Positions 43,362 to 51,117 of a DNA stretch of 64,000 bases are shown here, one piece after another. Location: NCBI RefSeq assembly GCF_036016195.1, contig NZ_JAYWTM010000007.1:186001-250000 (forward strand), read 5' to 3'. This DNA is from Brenneria populi (GTDB lineage Bacteria > Pseudomonadota > Gammaproteobacteria > Enterobacterales > Enterobacteriaceae). The notes under the pieces were generated by a model. That model did not search any database and was not told where the DNA came from. It was given only the letters and a program-made list of their open reading frames with translations. How positions within the stretch are numbered: the stretch's first letter is position 1; each line of letters begins with the position of its first letter. Both the position numbers and the translations under genes were made by a program.

Positions 43362-45869
43362 TTAGAAATTGGTGTAAGTCACGCCCAGCTTGAAGGTCGG
43401 GCCATATTGTTCGTACTGCGAGTTGAAGCCGTAATTGCCGGTATAGGTGTAGTAGCGTTCGTTGGTCAGGTTTTGCGCCTCGAACGAGAGCTGCAGCTGT
43501 TTGCTGAGGAAGTAACGTACGCTGAGATCGACGAACACCTGATCGTCGACGTAGCTGTCGTAGGCGCTATCGTTGACGTTGGCCACTTCGCTCAGGTAGT
43601 CCGACTTATAGTTGGCCGACAGACGCACGCTCACCCGATCGTTTTCCCAACCCGCCATCAGGTTGCCCACCACATCGGACTGGTCCGGCAGCGAAATTTT
43701 GCGCGACGCGCCGCTGCCTTCGATACGGGCGCTGGATTTGCTCAGCGTCAGGTTGGCGCCGGCCAGCAGGCCGTTCCACGGCGACGGCAGCCAGTCGAAT
43801 TTTTGCGAGTAGGCCAGTTCGGCGCCGTACAGATGCGCTTTCCCGCCGTTGGCCCAGGTCTTGGCCTCGCTGAAATCGGCCCAGGCGCCGCTGCCGGCCA
43901 GGTCGGTTTGATAGGCGAAGTCGCGGATATCCTTATAGAACAGGTAGCCGGAGAGCGTCCCGGCGCGTCCCATGTAGTGTTCGATCCCCAAATCGAAGTT
44001 TTTCGACTTCAGCGGGGAGAGATCGGGATTGCCGAACTCGGCCTCGTCGCCATCGATGGTGTAGCCGGGGGTCAGCTGGCCGAACGCCGGGCGCACCACC
44101 GAATTGGTCCAGGCCGCGCGGATCTGGGTATTCTTATCCAGACGGTAGCGGGCGTGCAGGCCCGGCAGCCAGTCGTGGTAGCTGGAGCGGTGGTTGGAGT
44201 CCTGATACTCGCCGTCGCGCAGCCCGGTGCCGTCGGCGGTGAAGCGCGTGCCTTCATAGCGCAGCCCGCCGATAAAGCGCCAGTTATCGATATCCAGCGT
44301 GTTCATCAAGTAAGCGGCGTTGATGTCTTCGCTCATCCGGTAGTCGTTGATGGTCGACTCTTCCCGATCGTAGAAGCCGTCTTTGCCCAGCGTGTCGATC
44401 AGGCTGTTGATGCCGGCGGTATCGATCGCCGGACCGTCCTGGCCAAAGGCGTAGCCAGCGTTGCCGGAGGAAAACCGGCTCAGATTGAGCTGTTCGTCGG
44501 ACAGGCCGTAATTGCCCAGCTTTTTGTATTTCCAGACGTTCATATCATTTTTCTTGTCGCGCCGGCTGAGTTTGCCGCCGAATTTGACCTGGTTGTCGGT
44601 ATCAAGCCAACTGTAGTCGCGCGCCAGATCGAGGCGGATATTTTTCTCGGTGTCGCTGCTTTTCTGCGTTTCCCACTCCATACTGTCGAGCCGGTAATTG
44701 CCGGCGTCGGCATAGCCGCCGCCGATTTGGCTGGACGGTTTAACCGTGTCGGAAAAGCCGCTGTCGGCGAACGAATCCAGCCCGGAGAAGGTGGCGTAGG
44801 TGCTGCCCGGCAGATTTTCGCTGGAGCGGCTGTAGGCCATCTGGCCGCCGATCGTCCACGGGCCGAGCAGGTGTTCGCCGCCCAGGACGACGCTTTTGAC
44901 ATCCTGGGTCTCTTCGCGGCTTTTCAGCTTACGCTTGGCCTCGGCGTCGCCCTGTTCCCCCTCGGCCAGCGGATCGCTGAATTCGACGGCCGATGACTGA
45001 CGGGTTTCGCTATCTTTGAAACGGCTGTACAGCGTGCGCAGGTAGTAGCTGGAAAGGTCGCTCGGCTTATAGTCGAAATTGAGGCCGAAGCCGGTGCGTT
45101 CGCGTTCGATTTCATAGCGCCGTTGTTCAAAACCGTTCAGCCGCGCGCCGTCGCTGAAATCCCAGTCGCCGCCGGTTTCCACGTTATCCGAAGCGAAACT
45201 GCGCTTCTGCCAGCTGAGCGCCGCCGCCACCCCGAAATTGTTTTCCCCGCCGCCGATGCTGAAAATATCGCTGACCGCGCCGGAGAACTTCGGGCTGCTC
45301 TTGTCGCTGTTGGTATCATAGCCGCCCTCCGCGCCCAGGGTGTAAAACAGCCCGTCGTGATCGAAAGCCGACAGACTGTTGACTTCGACGGTGCCGCCCA
45401 GCGAGTTGGCGTCCATATCCGGCGTCAGCGTTTTGACCACCGACAGCGATTGCACCAGTTCCGACGGTAGCACATCCAGCGCCACGGCCCGGCGGTCGCT
45501 CTCCGGCGACGGCATGGTGGTGCCGTTGATCTGCACGCTGTTCAGGTCCGGCCCCAGCCCGCGCACGCTGACGTAGCGGCCTTCGCCCTGGTCGCGTTCG
45601 ACCGAGACCCCCGGCAGGCGCTGCAACGCCTCTGCCGCGTTGTCGTCCGGCAGCTGCGCCACGCCGTCGGCGTGCACCACGTTGCGTACGGAATCGGAAG
45701 CGCGCTGTTCATTCAGCGCCTGGGCGATGCTGGCCGCCTGGCCGATGACCTCCACATGTTCGGTGGTCTCTTCCGCCAGCGCGGAGACGGTCAGGCCGCC
45801 GATGGCGATCGCCAGAGCGCTAAGTCTGAATATGGTCCTTGAAGCCCTATTGTTTCGCTGTGATTTCAC
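43362..45869 (-). CDS. TonB-dependent outer-membrane receptor, probable phytate/inositol-phosphate receptor
   Basis: 835 residues. A signal peptide ends near ALA-EE. A TonB-box-like EHVEVIG (about residue 36) and the plug domain (LPDDNAAEALQRLPGVSVER, YVSVRGLGPDLNSVQINGTT) are followed by a 22-strand barrel ending in the terminal aromatic YTNF. There is no N-terminal signalling domain. The family (CarO/Xanthomonas-Caulobacter type) takes up large substrates. As first gene of an operon with phytase and its own ExbB-ExbD-TonB, it most likely imports phytate or its complexes. A candidate Pho box lies 76-93 bases upstream. Confidence 0.9.
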   Translation of the reverse strand: MKSQRNNRASRTIFRLSALAIAIGGLTVSALAEETTEHVEVIGQAASIAQALNEQRASDSVRNVVHADGVAQLPDDNAAEALQRLPGVSVERDQGEGRYVSVRGLGPDLNSVQINGTTMPSPESDRRAVALDVLPSELVQSLSVVKTLTPDMDANSLGGTVEVNSLSAFDHDGLFYTLGAEGGYDTNSDKSSPKFSGAVSDIFSIGGGENNFGVAAALSWQKRSFASDNVETGGDWDFSDGARLNGFEQRRYEIERERTGFGLNFDYKPSDLSSYYLRTLYSRFKDSETRQSSAVEFSDPLAEGEQGDAEAKRKLKSREETQDVKSVVLGGEHLLGPWTIGGQMAYSRSSENLPGSTYATFSGLDSFADSGFSDTVKPSSQIGGGYADAGNYRLDSMEWETQKSSDTEKNIRLDLARDYSWLDTDNQVKFGGKLSRRDKKNDMNVWKYKKLGNYGLSDEQLNLSRFSSGNAGYAFGQDGPAIDTAGINSLIDTLGKDGFYDREESTINDYRMSEDINAAYLMNTLDIDNWRFIGGLRYEGTRFTADGTGLRDGEYQDSNHRSSYHDWLPGLHARYRLDKNTQIRAAWTNSVVRPAFGQLTPGYTIDGDEAEFGNPDLSPLKSKNFDLGIEHYMGRAGTLSGYLFYKDIRDFAYQTDLAGSGAWADFSEAKTWANGGKAHLYGAELAYSQKFDWLPSPWNGLLAGANLTLSKSSARIEGSGASRKISLPDQSDVVGNLMAGWENDRVSVRLSANYKSDYLSEVANVNDSAYDSYVDDQVFVDLSVRYFLSKQLQLSFEAQNLTNERYYTYTGNYGFNSQYEQYGPTFKLGVTYTNF

Positions 45870-45928
45870 GTGTTTTCCCCCAGAGTGGCGACGAATTGCC
45901 GTTGGCTGACCGGCTTATTGGGGAAGGG

Positions 45929-45962
45929 ATGCTAGAAATCGCCGATGTCAGTTATATGACAC
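45929..45962 (-). promoter_or_regulatory. Candidate PhoB-dependent promoter (Pho box plus -10) of the phytate operon
   Basis: On the minus strand GTGTCATATAACTGACAT (45962-45945) matches the Pho box consensus CTGTCATAWAWCTGTCAY at 16 of 18 positions, including the two direct repeats and the AT spacer. A -10-like TAGCAT (45934-45929) starts after 10 intervening bases, the normal PhoB promoter geometry. The receptor start codon is 60 bases further downstream. Confidence 0.75.
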
Positions 45963-46181
45963 GTAAAGGCGGTTGCGGGCGGATCGACGGCGGATCGCGG
46001 CGTTTAACCCGCGTGTTGAGCTTAAATGACTGTAGCAAACCGGCGGGGCATAAAGGAAAAAGCGCAACAGCGTTCCCGGCGGACGGCGGTTGACGGCGTC
46101 AGGCGAAAAAAAGAGTCATCTGAGGTGAGCTGAATTGACCCCCGCGCTGTCATTCTGTCGTCATCTGCGCCTGTATGCTTA

Positions 46182-46199
46182 GGTCATCCGACGATGACC
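46182..46199. promoter_or_regulatory. Inverted repeat before the GGDEF-AraC pair
   Basis: GGTCATC and GATGACC surround CGAC, 17 bases before the start at 46216. Another GTCATC lies at 46160-46165. This is a possible binding site of the AraC protein encoded in the same operon or of another regulator. Confidence 0.4.
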
Positions 46200-46215
46200 C
46201 ATAAGAGTCTTACCG

Positions 46216-47133
46216 ATGTATCGCCTCTTCCGACAACACGGCAGCAAGCTGTTGCTGCTGGCTTTTTTCGCCAACCTCGGCCTGCTGATCGAACTGATTA
46301 TCGGCGAGGTCAAACCCTGGCCGATAATCGACTGGATGGACGTGTTGGCCGAAGGCGGTTCGGCGCTGCTGGCGCTGAGCTGGTTGGTTATGCTGCTGGT
46401 CAGCCGGCCCGCCGGGCGCGTAACCACGCTGCTGGGGCTGGGGCTGGCCTGCATTTTCTTCTCCTGGTGGATGGACAGCCTGGATGAATTCATCAAGCTG
46501 CCGCCGGGGGCGAATGCGGGAGAATGGCTGGAAAACGTTCCCATGCCGTTCGGCCTGATTCTGATTACGCTGGGGATTTACCACTGGCATCAGGAGCAGC
46601 TGGCGATTAGCGCGCAGTTAAATAAGCGCGAGCGGTTGTTTCGCGAACATCTGCTGTTTGACAAACTGACTCCGCTGGGCGGCGCCGATTATCTGCGCAA
46701 GCAGCTGGCGTTATCGCTGAAGCAGGCGGCCGCCGAACGGCAGCCGCTGTCGCTGGTGGTGGTCGATTTAAATGATTTTGACGCGATCAACCGGCGCTTC
46801 GGCACGGCGGAGGGCGATTATGTGCTGCAGGCGCTGTGTCAACTGCTGCTGCTCAATCTGCGCCGGCAGGATCTGCTGTGTCGGCTGGCCGGCGACCGCT
46901 TCGTCGCCTTATTGCCCAATACCGGCGAACAGCAGGCGGACATGATGGCGCAGGACCTGAGCGCGGCGATCGCCGCTCTGGCGCATCACACTCAGCGGCA
47001 TGGCGAGCGCGTCAGGCTACAGGCCAGCGTCGCCGCGGTTATGGCGCTAGACGAGGATCAGGAGCGGCTGCTGCAGCGTCTGAATTATACCCTGAGTCAG
47101 GTCAAAGCCGCGCCGGGCAGGGTAGCCGGATGA
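46216..47133 (+). CDS. Membrane protein with degenerate GGDEF domain
   Basis: 305 residues. Four N-terminal membrane segments (for example LLLLAFFANLGLLIELIIG and PFGLILITLGIYHWH) are followed by a GGDEF-type domain from about residue 150 (LSLVVVDLNDFDAINRRFGT). The active-site motif reads RLAGDRFVALLP instead of R.GGDEFA, so the second acidic residue and one glycine are lost and cyclase activity is unlikely. It may bind GTP or c-di-GMP or act as a sensor. Its stop overlaps the next start (ATGA at 47130-47133). Confidence 0.82.
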   Translation: MYRLFRQHGSKLLLLAFFANLGLLIELIIGEVKPWPIIDWMDVLAEGGSALLALSWLVMLLVSRPAGRVTTLLGLGLACIFFSWWMDSLDEFIKLPPGANAGEWLENVPMPFGLILITLGIYHWHQEQLAISAQLNKRERLFREHLLFDKLTPLGGADYLRKQLALSLKQAAAERQPLSLVVVDLNDFDAINRRFGTAEGDYVLQALCQLLLLNLRRQDLLCRLAGDRFVALLPNTGEQQADMMAQDLSAAIAALAHHTQRHGERVRLQASVAAVMALDEDQERLLQRLNYTLSQVKAAPGRVAG

Positions 47134-48167
47134 CGGGAAGCGAACGCTGGTATGAGTGCGATGAGCGTTTTATCGTCGGGCACCATCAGCCGGGAATTCT
47201 GATCGATCTGGCGCTGTCGCGGGATATCGGCGGGCACCGCCTGCTGCGCGGCACCGGCGTCTTTCTTGAGGATATCGCCGCCGGCACGGCGCGCTTTAGC
47301 CAGCGCCAGTTCGGCCAGTTTATCGACAACAGCATACGCCTGCTCGATGCCGACGATAGCAGCTTTCTGTTCGGCCAGCGTTCGCTGCCCGGCTGTTACG
47401 GCAACTTCAGCCATGTACTGCAGCAGGCGGATAACCTGCAGCAGGCGCTGGACGACGTTACGCGTTTTTGCAGCCTGTTCAGCCCGCTGCTGGCGCCGCG
47501 CATGCATCTGGACGATCGCTATCTTTGCCTCTATTGGCCGCAAAGCGGGGCGGATGCGGGGCGGCAGCGTTTTCTGCTGGAGGCCGCCATGACCTCCATC
47601 GTGGCCCTCGGCCGCTCGCTCTGTCCGCAGCGCCCTTTACCCTGGCGCTTTTTGTTTAACTACCGCCAGCCGCGTCATATCGAACAATATTGGGTGCATC
47701 TGGGGGACGGCTTAAGCTTCGACCAGCCGCTGAATATGATGCTGCTGCCGGTAGAATACGCCCGGCTGGCGTCGCCCCACGCCAACAGCACCGTTTGCGC
47801 CGCCGTACGCCAGCAGTGTCAGCAGCAGCTGGCGACGCTGGGGCCGCACCGCGGCTTTATAGATTATTTTTACGACCATCTGCGCCGCAATCTGCGCGAA
47901 CCCCTCAACCTTGAACGCATCGCCGCGACGCTCGGCATGAGTCCCGCCACGCTGAAACGTAAGCTGCGCAAGCACGATAGCAGCTTCCAGCAGCAGTGGG
48001 ATCGGGTGCGCAAGCACACCGCGCTATTTCTCTATTGGTTCAACGGGTTAAATAATGAAGAGGTGGCGCAGCATCTGAATATCAGCGATATCAATAACTT
48101 TCGCCGCACGTTTCGCCGCTGGACCGGCGTGACGCCCAGCTTCCTCTCTTCGCTGCCGGCGTACTGA
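47130..48167 (+). CDS. AraC-family transcriptional regulator
   Basis: 345 residues. The start ATG 47130 overlaps the stop of the GGDEF-like gene, indicating strict co-translation. The N-terminal two thirds fits the arabinose-type ligand-binding domain common in this family (QRQFGQFIDNSIRLLDADDS). The C-terminal double HTH has NLERIAATLGMSPATLKRKL and EVAQHLNISDINNFRRTFRR. The gene pair is divergent from the phytate operon, so it may regulate that operon, its partner, or both. Confidence 0.9.
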   Translation: MTGSERWYECDERFIVGHHQPGILIDLALSRDIGGHRLLRGTGVFLEDIAAGTARFSQRQFGQFIDNSIRLLDADDSSFLFGQRSLPGCYGNFSHVLQQADNLQQALDDVTRFCSLFSPLLAPRMHLDDRYLCLYWPQSGADAGRQRFLLEAAMTSIVALGRSLCPQRPLPWRFLFNYRQPRHIEQYWVHLGDGLSFDQPLNMMLLPVEYARLASPHANSTVCAAVRQQCQQQLATLGPHRGFIDYFYDHLRRNLREPLNLERIAATLGMSPATLKRKLRKHDSSFQQQWDRVRKHTALFLYWFNGLNNEEVAQHLNISDINNFRRTFRRWTGVTPSFLSSLPAY

Positions 48168-48390
48168 CGCCCCGGTCTTTAGCCGTTCCGCCCGCCGCGA
48201 CAGGCGGTTCTTTCCGACGGACGCGCCGCCGGCGCTTGCCCTGCCGCCCGACGCCCGCGCCGAGCGGTTTAACCACGCCGGCGCGGGCTAATTTCATTTC
48301 TCTATATATTATCTTTTTTGGTTATTTGCTGGACGGGACCGAGAAGCGAATACTTTGATTACCTTATAATTTGAATGCGATCGATTTACT

Positions 48391-49446
48391 ATGCTGCAAA
48401 TGATTTTCACCGGGCTGTTGTGCGGCGCGCTGCTCGGCTTTGTGATGCAACGGGGGCGGTTCTGCCTTACCGGCGGCTTTCGCGATATGTACATCGCCAA
48501 AAACAACCGTATTTTTTACGCCTTGTTGATTGCTATTGCGATTCAGAGCGTCGGGGTTTTTGCCCTGATCGCCGCCGGGCGGTTGAACTATGATGCCGGC
48601 GCTTTCCCCTGGTTCGGCACCATTCTCGGCGGCTATGTCTTCGGCATCGGCATTGTGATGTCCGGTGGTTGCGCGACCGGCACCTGGTACCGGGCCGGAG
48701 AGGGGCTTATCGGCAGCTGGATTGCGCTGTTCGCCTATATGCTCGCCAGCGCCGTGATGCGATCCGATCATCTGGCCGCGTTTAATCGTCAGATCAAGTC
48801 GCTGAGTACGGAACACAACTCTATCGCCGATACCTTCGGCCTGTCGCCGTGGCCGTTTATCGCGCTGCTGGTTCTGGTGGCCCTGTGGCTGGCGGTGAAA
48901 GAGCTGAAAAAGCCCAGGCTTAACATCGCCTCTCTGCCGGCGAAGAGATCGGGTCTCGCCCATTTGTTATTTGAAAAACGCTGGCATCCGTTCGCCACCG
49001 CCGTATTGATCGGCCTGATCGCGTTGCTTGCCTGGCCGCTCAGCGCCGCTACCGGACGCGTTTTCGGCTTAGGGATTACCGCGCCCAGCGCCAATATTCT
49101 GCAATATTTGGTGATTGGAAATGACAAATTTCTTAACTGGGGCGTTTTTCTGGTGCTGGGCATTTTCCTGGGATCGTTTATCGCCGCCAAGGGCAGCCGT
49201 GAGTTCCGCATTCGGCCCGCCGATGCCGCGACCTCGGTGCGCAGCTTCGCCGGGGGGATCCTGATGGGATTCGGCGCGAGCGTCGCCGGCGGATGCTCCA
49301 TCGGCAATGGCCTGGTGATGACCGCCATGATCACCTGGCAGGGCTGGATTGGGCTGATTTTCATGATTCTCGGGGTATGGACGGCTTCCTGGTACCTGTT
49401 TGTTCGTCCGCAACGTCAGGCGCGTCTGCAATCCGTTTCCGTCTGA
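48391..49446 (+). CDS. yeeE: Thiosulfate transporter, YeeE/TsuA
   Basis: 351 residues, the same length as E. coli YeeE. The N-terminus FTGLLCGALLGFVMQRGRFC and blocks SGGCATGTWYRAGEGLIGSW and GGCSIGNGLVMTAM contain the conserved cysteines that relay thiosulfate through the membrane. It has about nine helices. The next gene encodes the TusA-like partner, 20 bases downstream. Together they import thiosulfate for cysteine synthesis. Confidence 0.95.
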   Translation: MLQMIFTGLLCGALLGFVMQRGRFCLTGGFRDMYIAKNNRIFYALLIAIAIQSVGVFALIAAGRLNYDAGAFPWFGTILGGYVFGIGIVMSGGCATGTWYRAGEGLIGSWIALFAYMLASAVMRSDHLAAFNRQIKSLSTEHNSIADTFGLSPWPFIALLVLVALWLAVKELKKPRLNIASLPAKRSGLAHLLFEKRWHPFATAVLIGLIALLAWPLSAATGRVFGLGITAPSANILQYLVIGNDKFLNWGVFLVLGIFLGSFIAAKGSREFRIRPADAATSVRSFAGGILMGFGASVAGGCSIGNGLVMTAMITWQGWIGLIFMILGVWTASWYLFVRPQRQARLQSVSV

Positions 49447-49466
49447 TAAGCTAATTTGAGGTTGTT

Positions 49467-49691
49467 ATGATTAAAAAACTTGATGTCGTAAACCAGGTCT
49501 GTCCGTTTCCGCTGATCGAAGCGCAGGCGGCGATGGCGCAATTGCAAGCCGGCGATGAGCTGGTCATCGATTTCGACTGCACCCAGGCGACGGAGAGCAT
49601 TCCGCTCTGGGCCGCGGAAGAGGGGCACACCGTTTCCGACTATCGGCAGGTGGGCGACGCGCAGTGGAGCATCACCGTGAAAAAAGGCTGA
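49467..49691 (+). CDS. yeeD: TusA-like sulfur carrier, YeeD/TsuB
   Basis: 74 residues. The SirA/TusA motif is KLDVVNQVCPFPLIEAQAAM with the sulfur-carrying cysteine in CPFPL. It has high similarity to E. coli YeeD, including DCTQATESIPLWAAEEGH. YeeD accepts thiosulfate passed by YeeE and processes it in the cytoplasm. TGAGG precedes ATG 49467. Confidence 0.95.
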   Translation: MIKKLDVVNQVCPFPLIEAQAAMAQLQAGDELVIDFDCTQATESIPLWAAEEGHTVSDYRQVGDAQWSITVKKG

Positions 49692-49702
49692 TTGACCGCT
49701 TT

Positions 49703-50476
49703 ATGGGCTGCCTCAAGGCGCTGAGCATCGGGTTTATCGGCGTGCTGCTGCTCTCATTTTGGCAGAGTTACGCGCAGGCGCCGCAGCGCGGGGAGACGTT
49801 CGGCGGGCAGAGCTTTTGGGGCGCCCGGCGCGATTCCGCCGGCATCGCGCCCGATCCGCTGAAATTCCGTCAGACGGCGATCGTGCAGGTCTACGCGGCG
49901 CCCACCTACGGCTGGCGCGGGCTGGTGGCGGTTCACCCCTGGATCGTCTTCAAAAAGGCCGGCGAAACGCGATACAGCCGCTATGAGGTCACCCGTTGGG
50001 GCGACGATAATGTGATTCGCCGTAACCGATCGCTGCCCGACGGATACTGGTACGGCGCCCGTCCGGCGCTGCTGGCGGATCATCGGGGCGCCGCGGCCGC
50101 CGCCATGATCCCGCGGATTGAAGCGGCGATCGAAAGCTATCCCTATCCCCATACCTACCGCGCCTGGCCCGGACCGAACAGTAATACCTTTATTGCGCAT
50201 ATCGGCCGGGAAGTGCCGGCGCTGAAACTGGATATGCCGGCCAACGCCGTCGGTAAGGATTATCGTCCGCTGACGCGTCCGATCGGTTTGCCCCCTTCCG
50301 GCAAGGGCGTGCAGCTATCGCTGCTCGGCGTGCTGGGGCTGACGCTGGGCGCGGAAGAGGGCGTCGAGATCAATGTGCTGGGGCTCAATCTGGGCGTGGA
50401 CTTTACCTCTCCGGCGCTGCGTTTACCCTTTATCGGCCGGCTCGGTTATGCCGAGGTGAAAAAAGAGGAAGACTGA
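49703..50476 (+). CDS. DUF3750 domain protein, membrane-anchored
   Basis: 257 residues from ATG 49703, which gives a hydrophobic signal or anchor (CLKALSIGFIGVLLLSFW) directly at the N-terminus; a GTG at 49664 would overlap yeeD. The body matches DUF3750: QVYAAPTYGWRGLVAVHPWI, YPYPHTYRAWPGPNSNTF and the glycine-rich C-terminus around LGAEEGVEINVLGLNLG. The function of the family is unknown. It may be co-transcribed with yeeE-yeeD, as it starts 11 bases after the yeeD stop. Confidence 0.82.
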   Translation: MGCLKALSIGFIGVLLLSFWQSYAQAPQRGETFGGQSFWGARRDSAGIAPDPLKFRQTAIVQVYAAPTYGWRGLVAVHPWIVFKKAGETRYSRYEVTRWGDDNVIRRNRSLPDGYWYGARPALLADHRGAAAAAMIPRIEAAIESYPYPHTYRAWPGPNSNTFIAHIGREVPALKLDMPANAVGKDYRPLTRPIGLPPSGKGVQLSLLGVLGLTLGAEEGVEINVLGLNLGVDFTSPALRLPFIGRLGYAEVKKEED

Positions 50477-50479
50477 CGT

Positions 50480-50595
50480 CGAATACGGGTCACTTAGGCC
50501 GATTTTTAGGGGAAACACCGGGGGAGGCTCCCGTAGGGATGCCTCACCCCGGCGGTCGCCCCGCGTATCTCGATGCGTAAACGATCGGCATTAGG
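50480..50595. repeat. 116-bp dispersed repeat, copy B
   Basis: Second copy of the element at 32031-32146, same length, about nine substitutions, same ends. It starts four bases after the DUF3750 stop and could act as a transcript end through its internal CCGGGG/CCCCGG hairpin. Confidence 0.85.
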
Positions 50596-50624
50596 CTGAC
50601 GCCGCCCATATTCGCCGGCTGCGA

Positions 50625-50753
50625 TATACCCGTCATACTTCGAGTCGCCTGTGCGTTGGATTTATTATTCGCCCCATCCGTGGGGCCAGCGCAAGCGCTG
50701 TTCAAAAACGCTTTGGAGTTTTTGAAAAGCGACTCGAATTATTTAGGGTATAT
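50625..50753. repeat. Enterobacterial modular palindromic repeat, copy 1
   Basis: Left end TATACCCGTCATACTTCGAG, right end CGACTCGAATTATTTAGGGT plus ATA, with nested hairpin modules such as GCGCAAGCGC and TCAAAAACG...GTTTTTGA between. The ends pair with each other as AAT/ACT-rich terminal repeats. It is the same family as 50894-51000 and 58498-58839. Confidence 0.85.
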
Positions 50754-50806
50754 ACAAGCGCCGTTATTTTTTATTGTCGCAATACAATTTATTAATAAAA
50801 TGAACG

Positions 50807-50862
50807 ATTGTTTCCAGGCGGAAACAATGGCGGATTAACAATGATATTCATTGTTAATCCGC
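50807..50862. promoter_or_regulatory. Two adjacent strong palindromes
   Basis: First: ATTGTTTCC (50807-50815) and GGAAACAAT (50820-50828) around AGGC. Second: 15-bp perfect arms GCGGATTAACAATGA (50830-50844) and its complement (50848-50862) around TAT. Only one base separates them. No T-run follows either. They lie between two modular repeats, 256 bases before the YrdC-like gene. They may be regulator sites or remains of a mobile-element end. Confidence 0.55.
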
Positions 50863-50893
50863 TATGGCGCGTTATGATAATCCCGACTTCAAA

Positions 50894-51000
50894 TATACTC
50901 GTCATACTTCAAGTTGCCTGTGCGTTGGCTTTGTTATTCGCCCCGTTGGGGGCGTCGCCAGCGGCGTTATTGTCCGGCGAATTGAATGAGTTAGGGAACG
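50894..51000. repeat. Modular palindromic repeat, copy 2 with decayed right end
   Basis: Left end TATACTCGTCATACTTCAAG and the GCGTTGGCTTTGTTATTCGC module match copies 1 and 3. The right end (GAATTGAATGAGTTAGGGAA) is a degraded form of CGAATTATTTAGGGTATA. Confidence 0.75.
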
Positions 51001-51117
51001 TTTATCTGGATAAATTAATCGTCGGTAACAACAGGCTGCGCCGATAATTTATTTTTTATATCTATCGATACGCCGAATGCCGTTTTAAATAAGCATAAAG
51101 ATAATGGGGAAATATAA

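Noticed and set aside
43407..44996. Long plus-strand open frame (529 codons) inside the TonB-dependent receptor gene
   Set aside because: It is antisense to a well-supported receptor, has a valine/alanine/glycine-biased composition typical of antisense GC-rich frames, and shows no domain.
46147..46164. Second Pho-box-like sequence (CTGTCAT-TCTG-TCGTCAT) before the GGDEF-like gene
   Set aside because: 12 of 14 repeat positions fit, but the spacer is not AT-rich and no -10 element is well placed. I kept it out of the feature list, though weak PhoB binding is possible.
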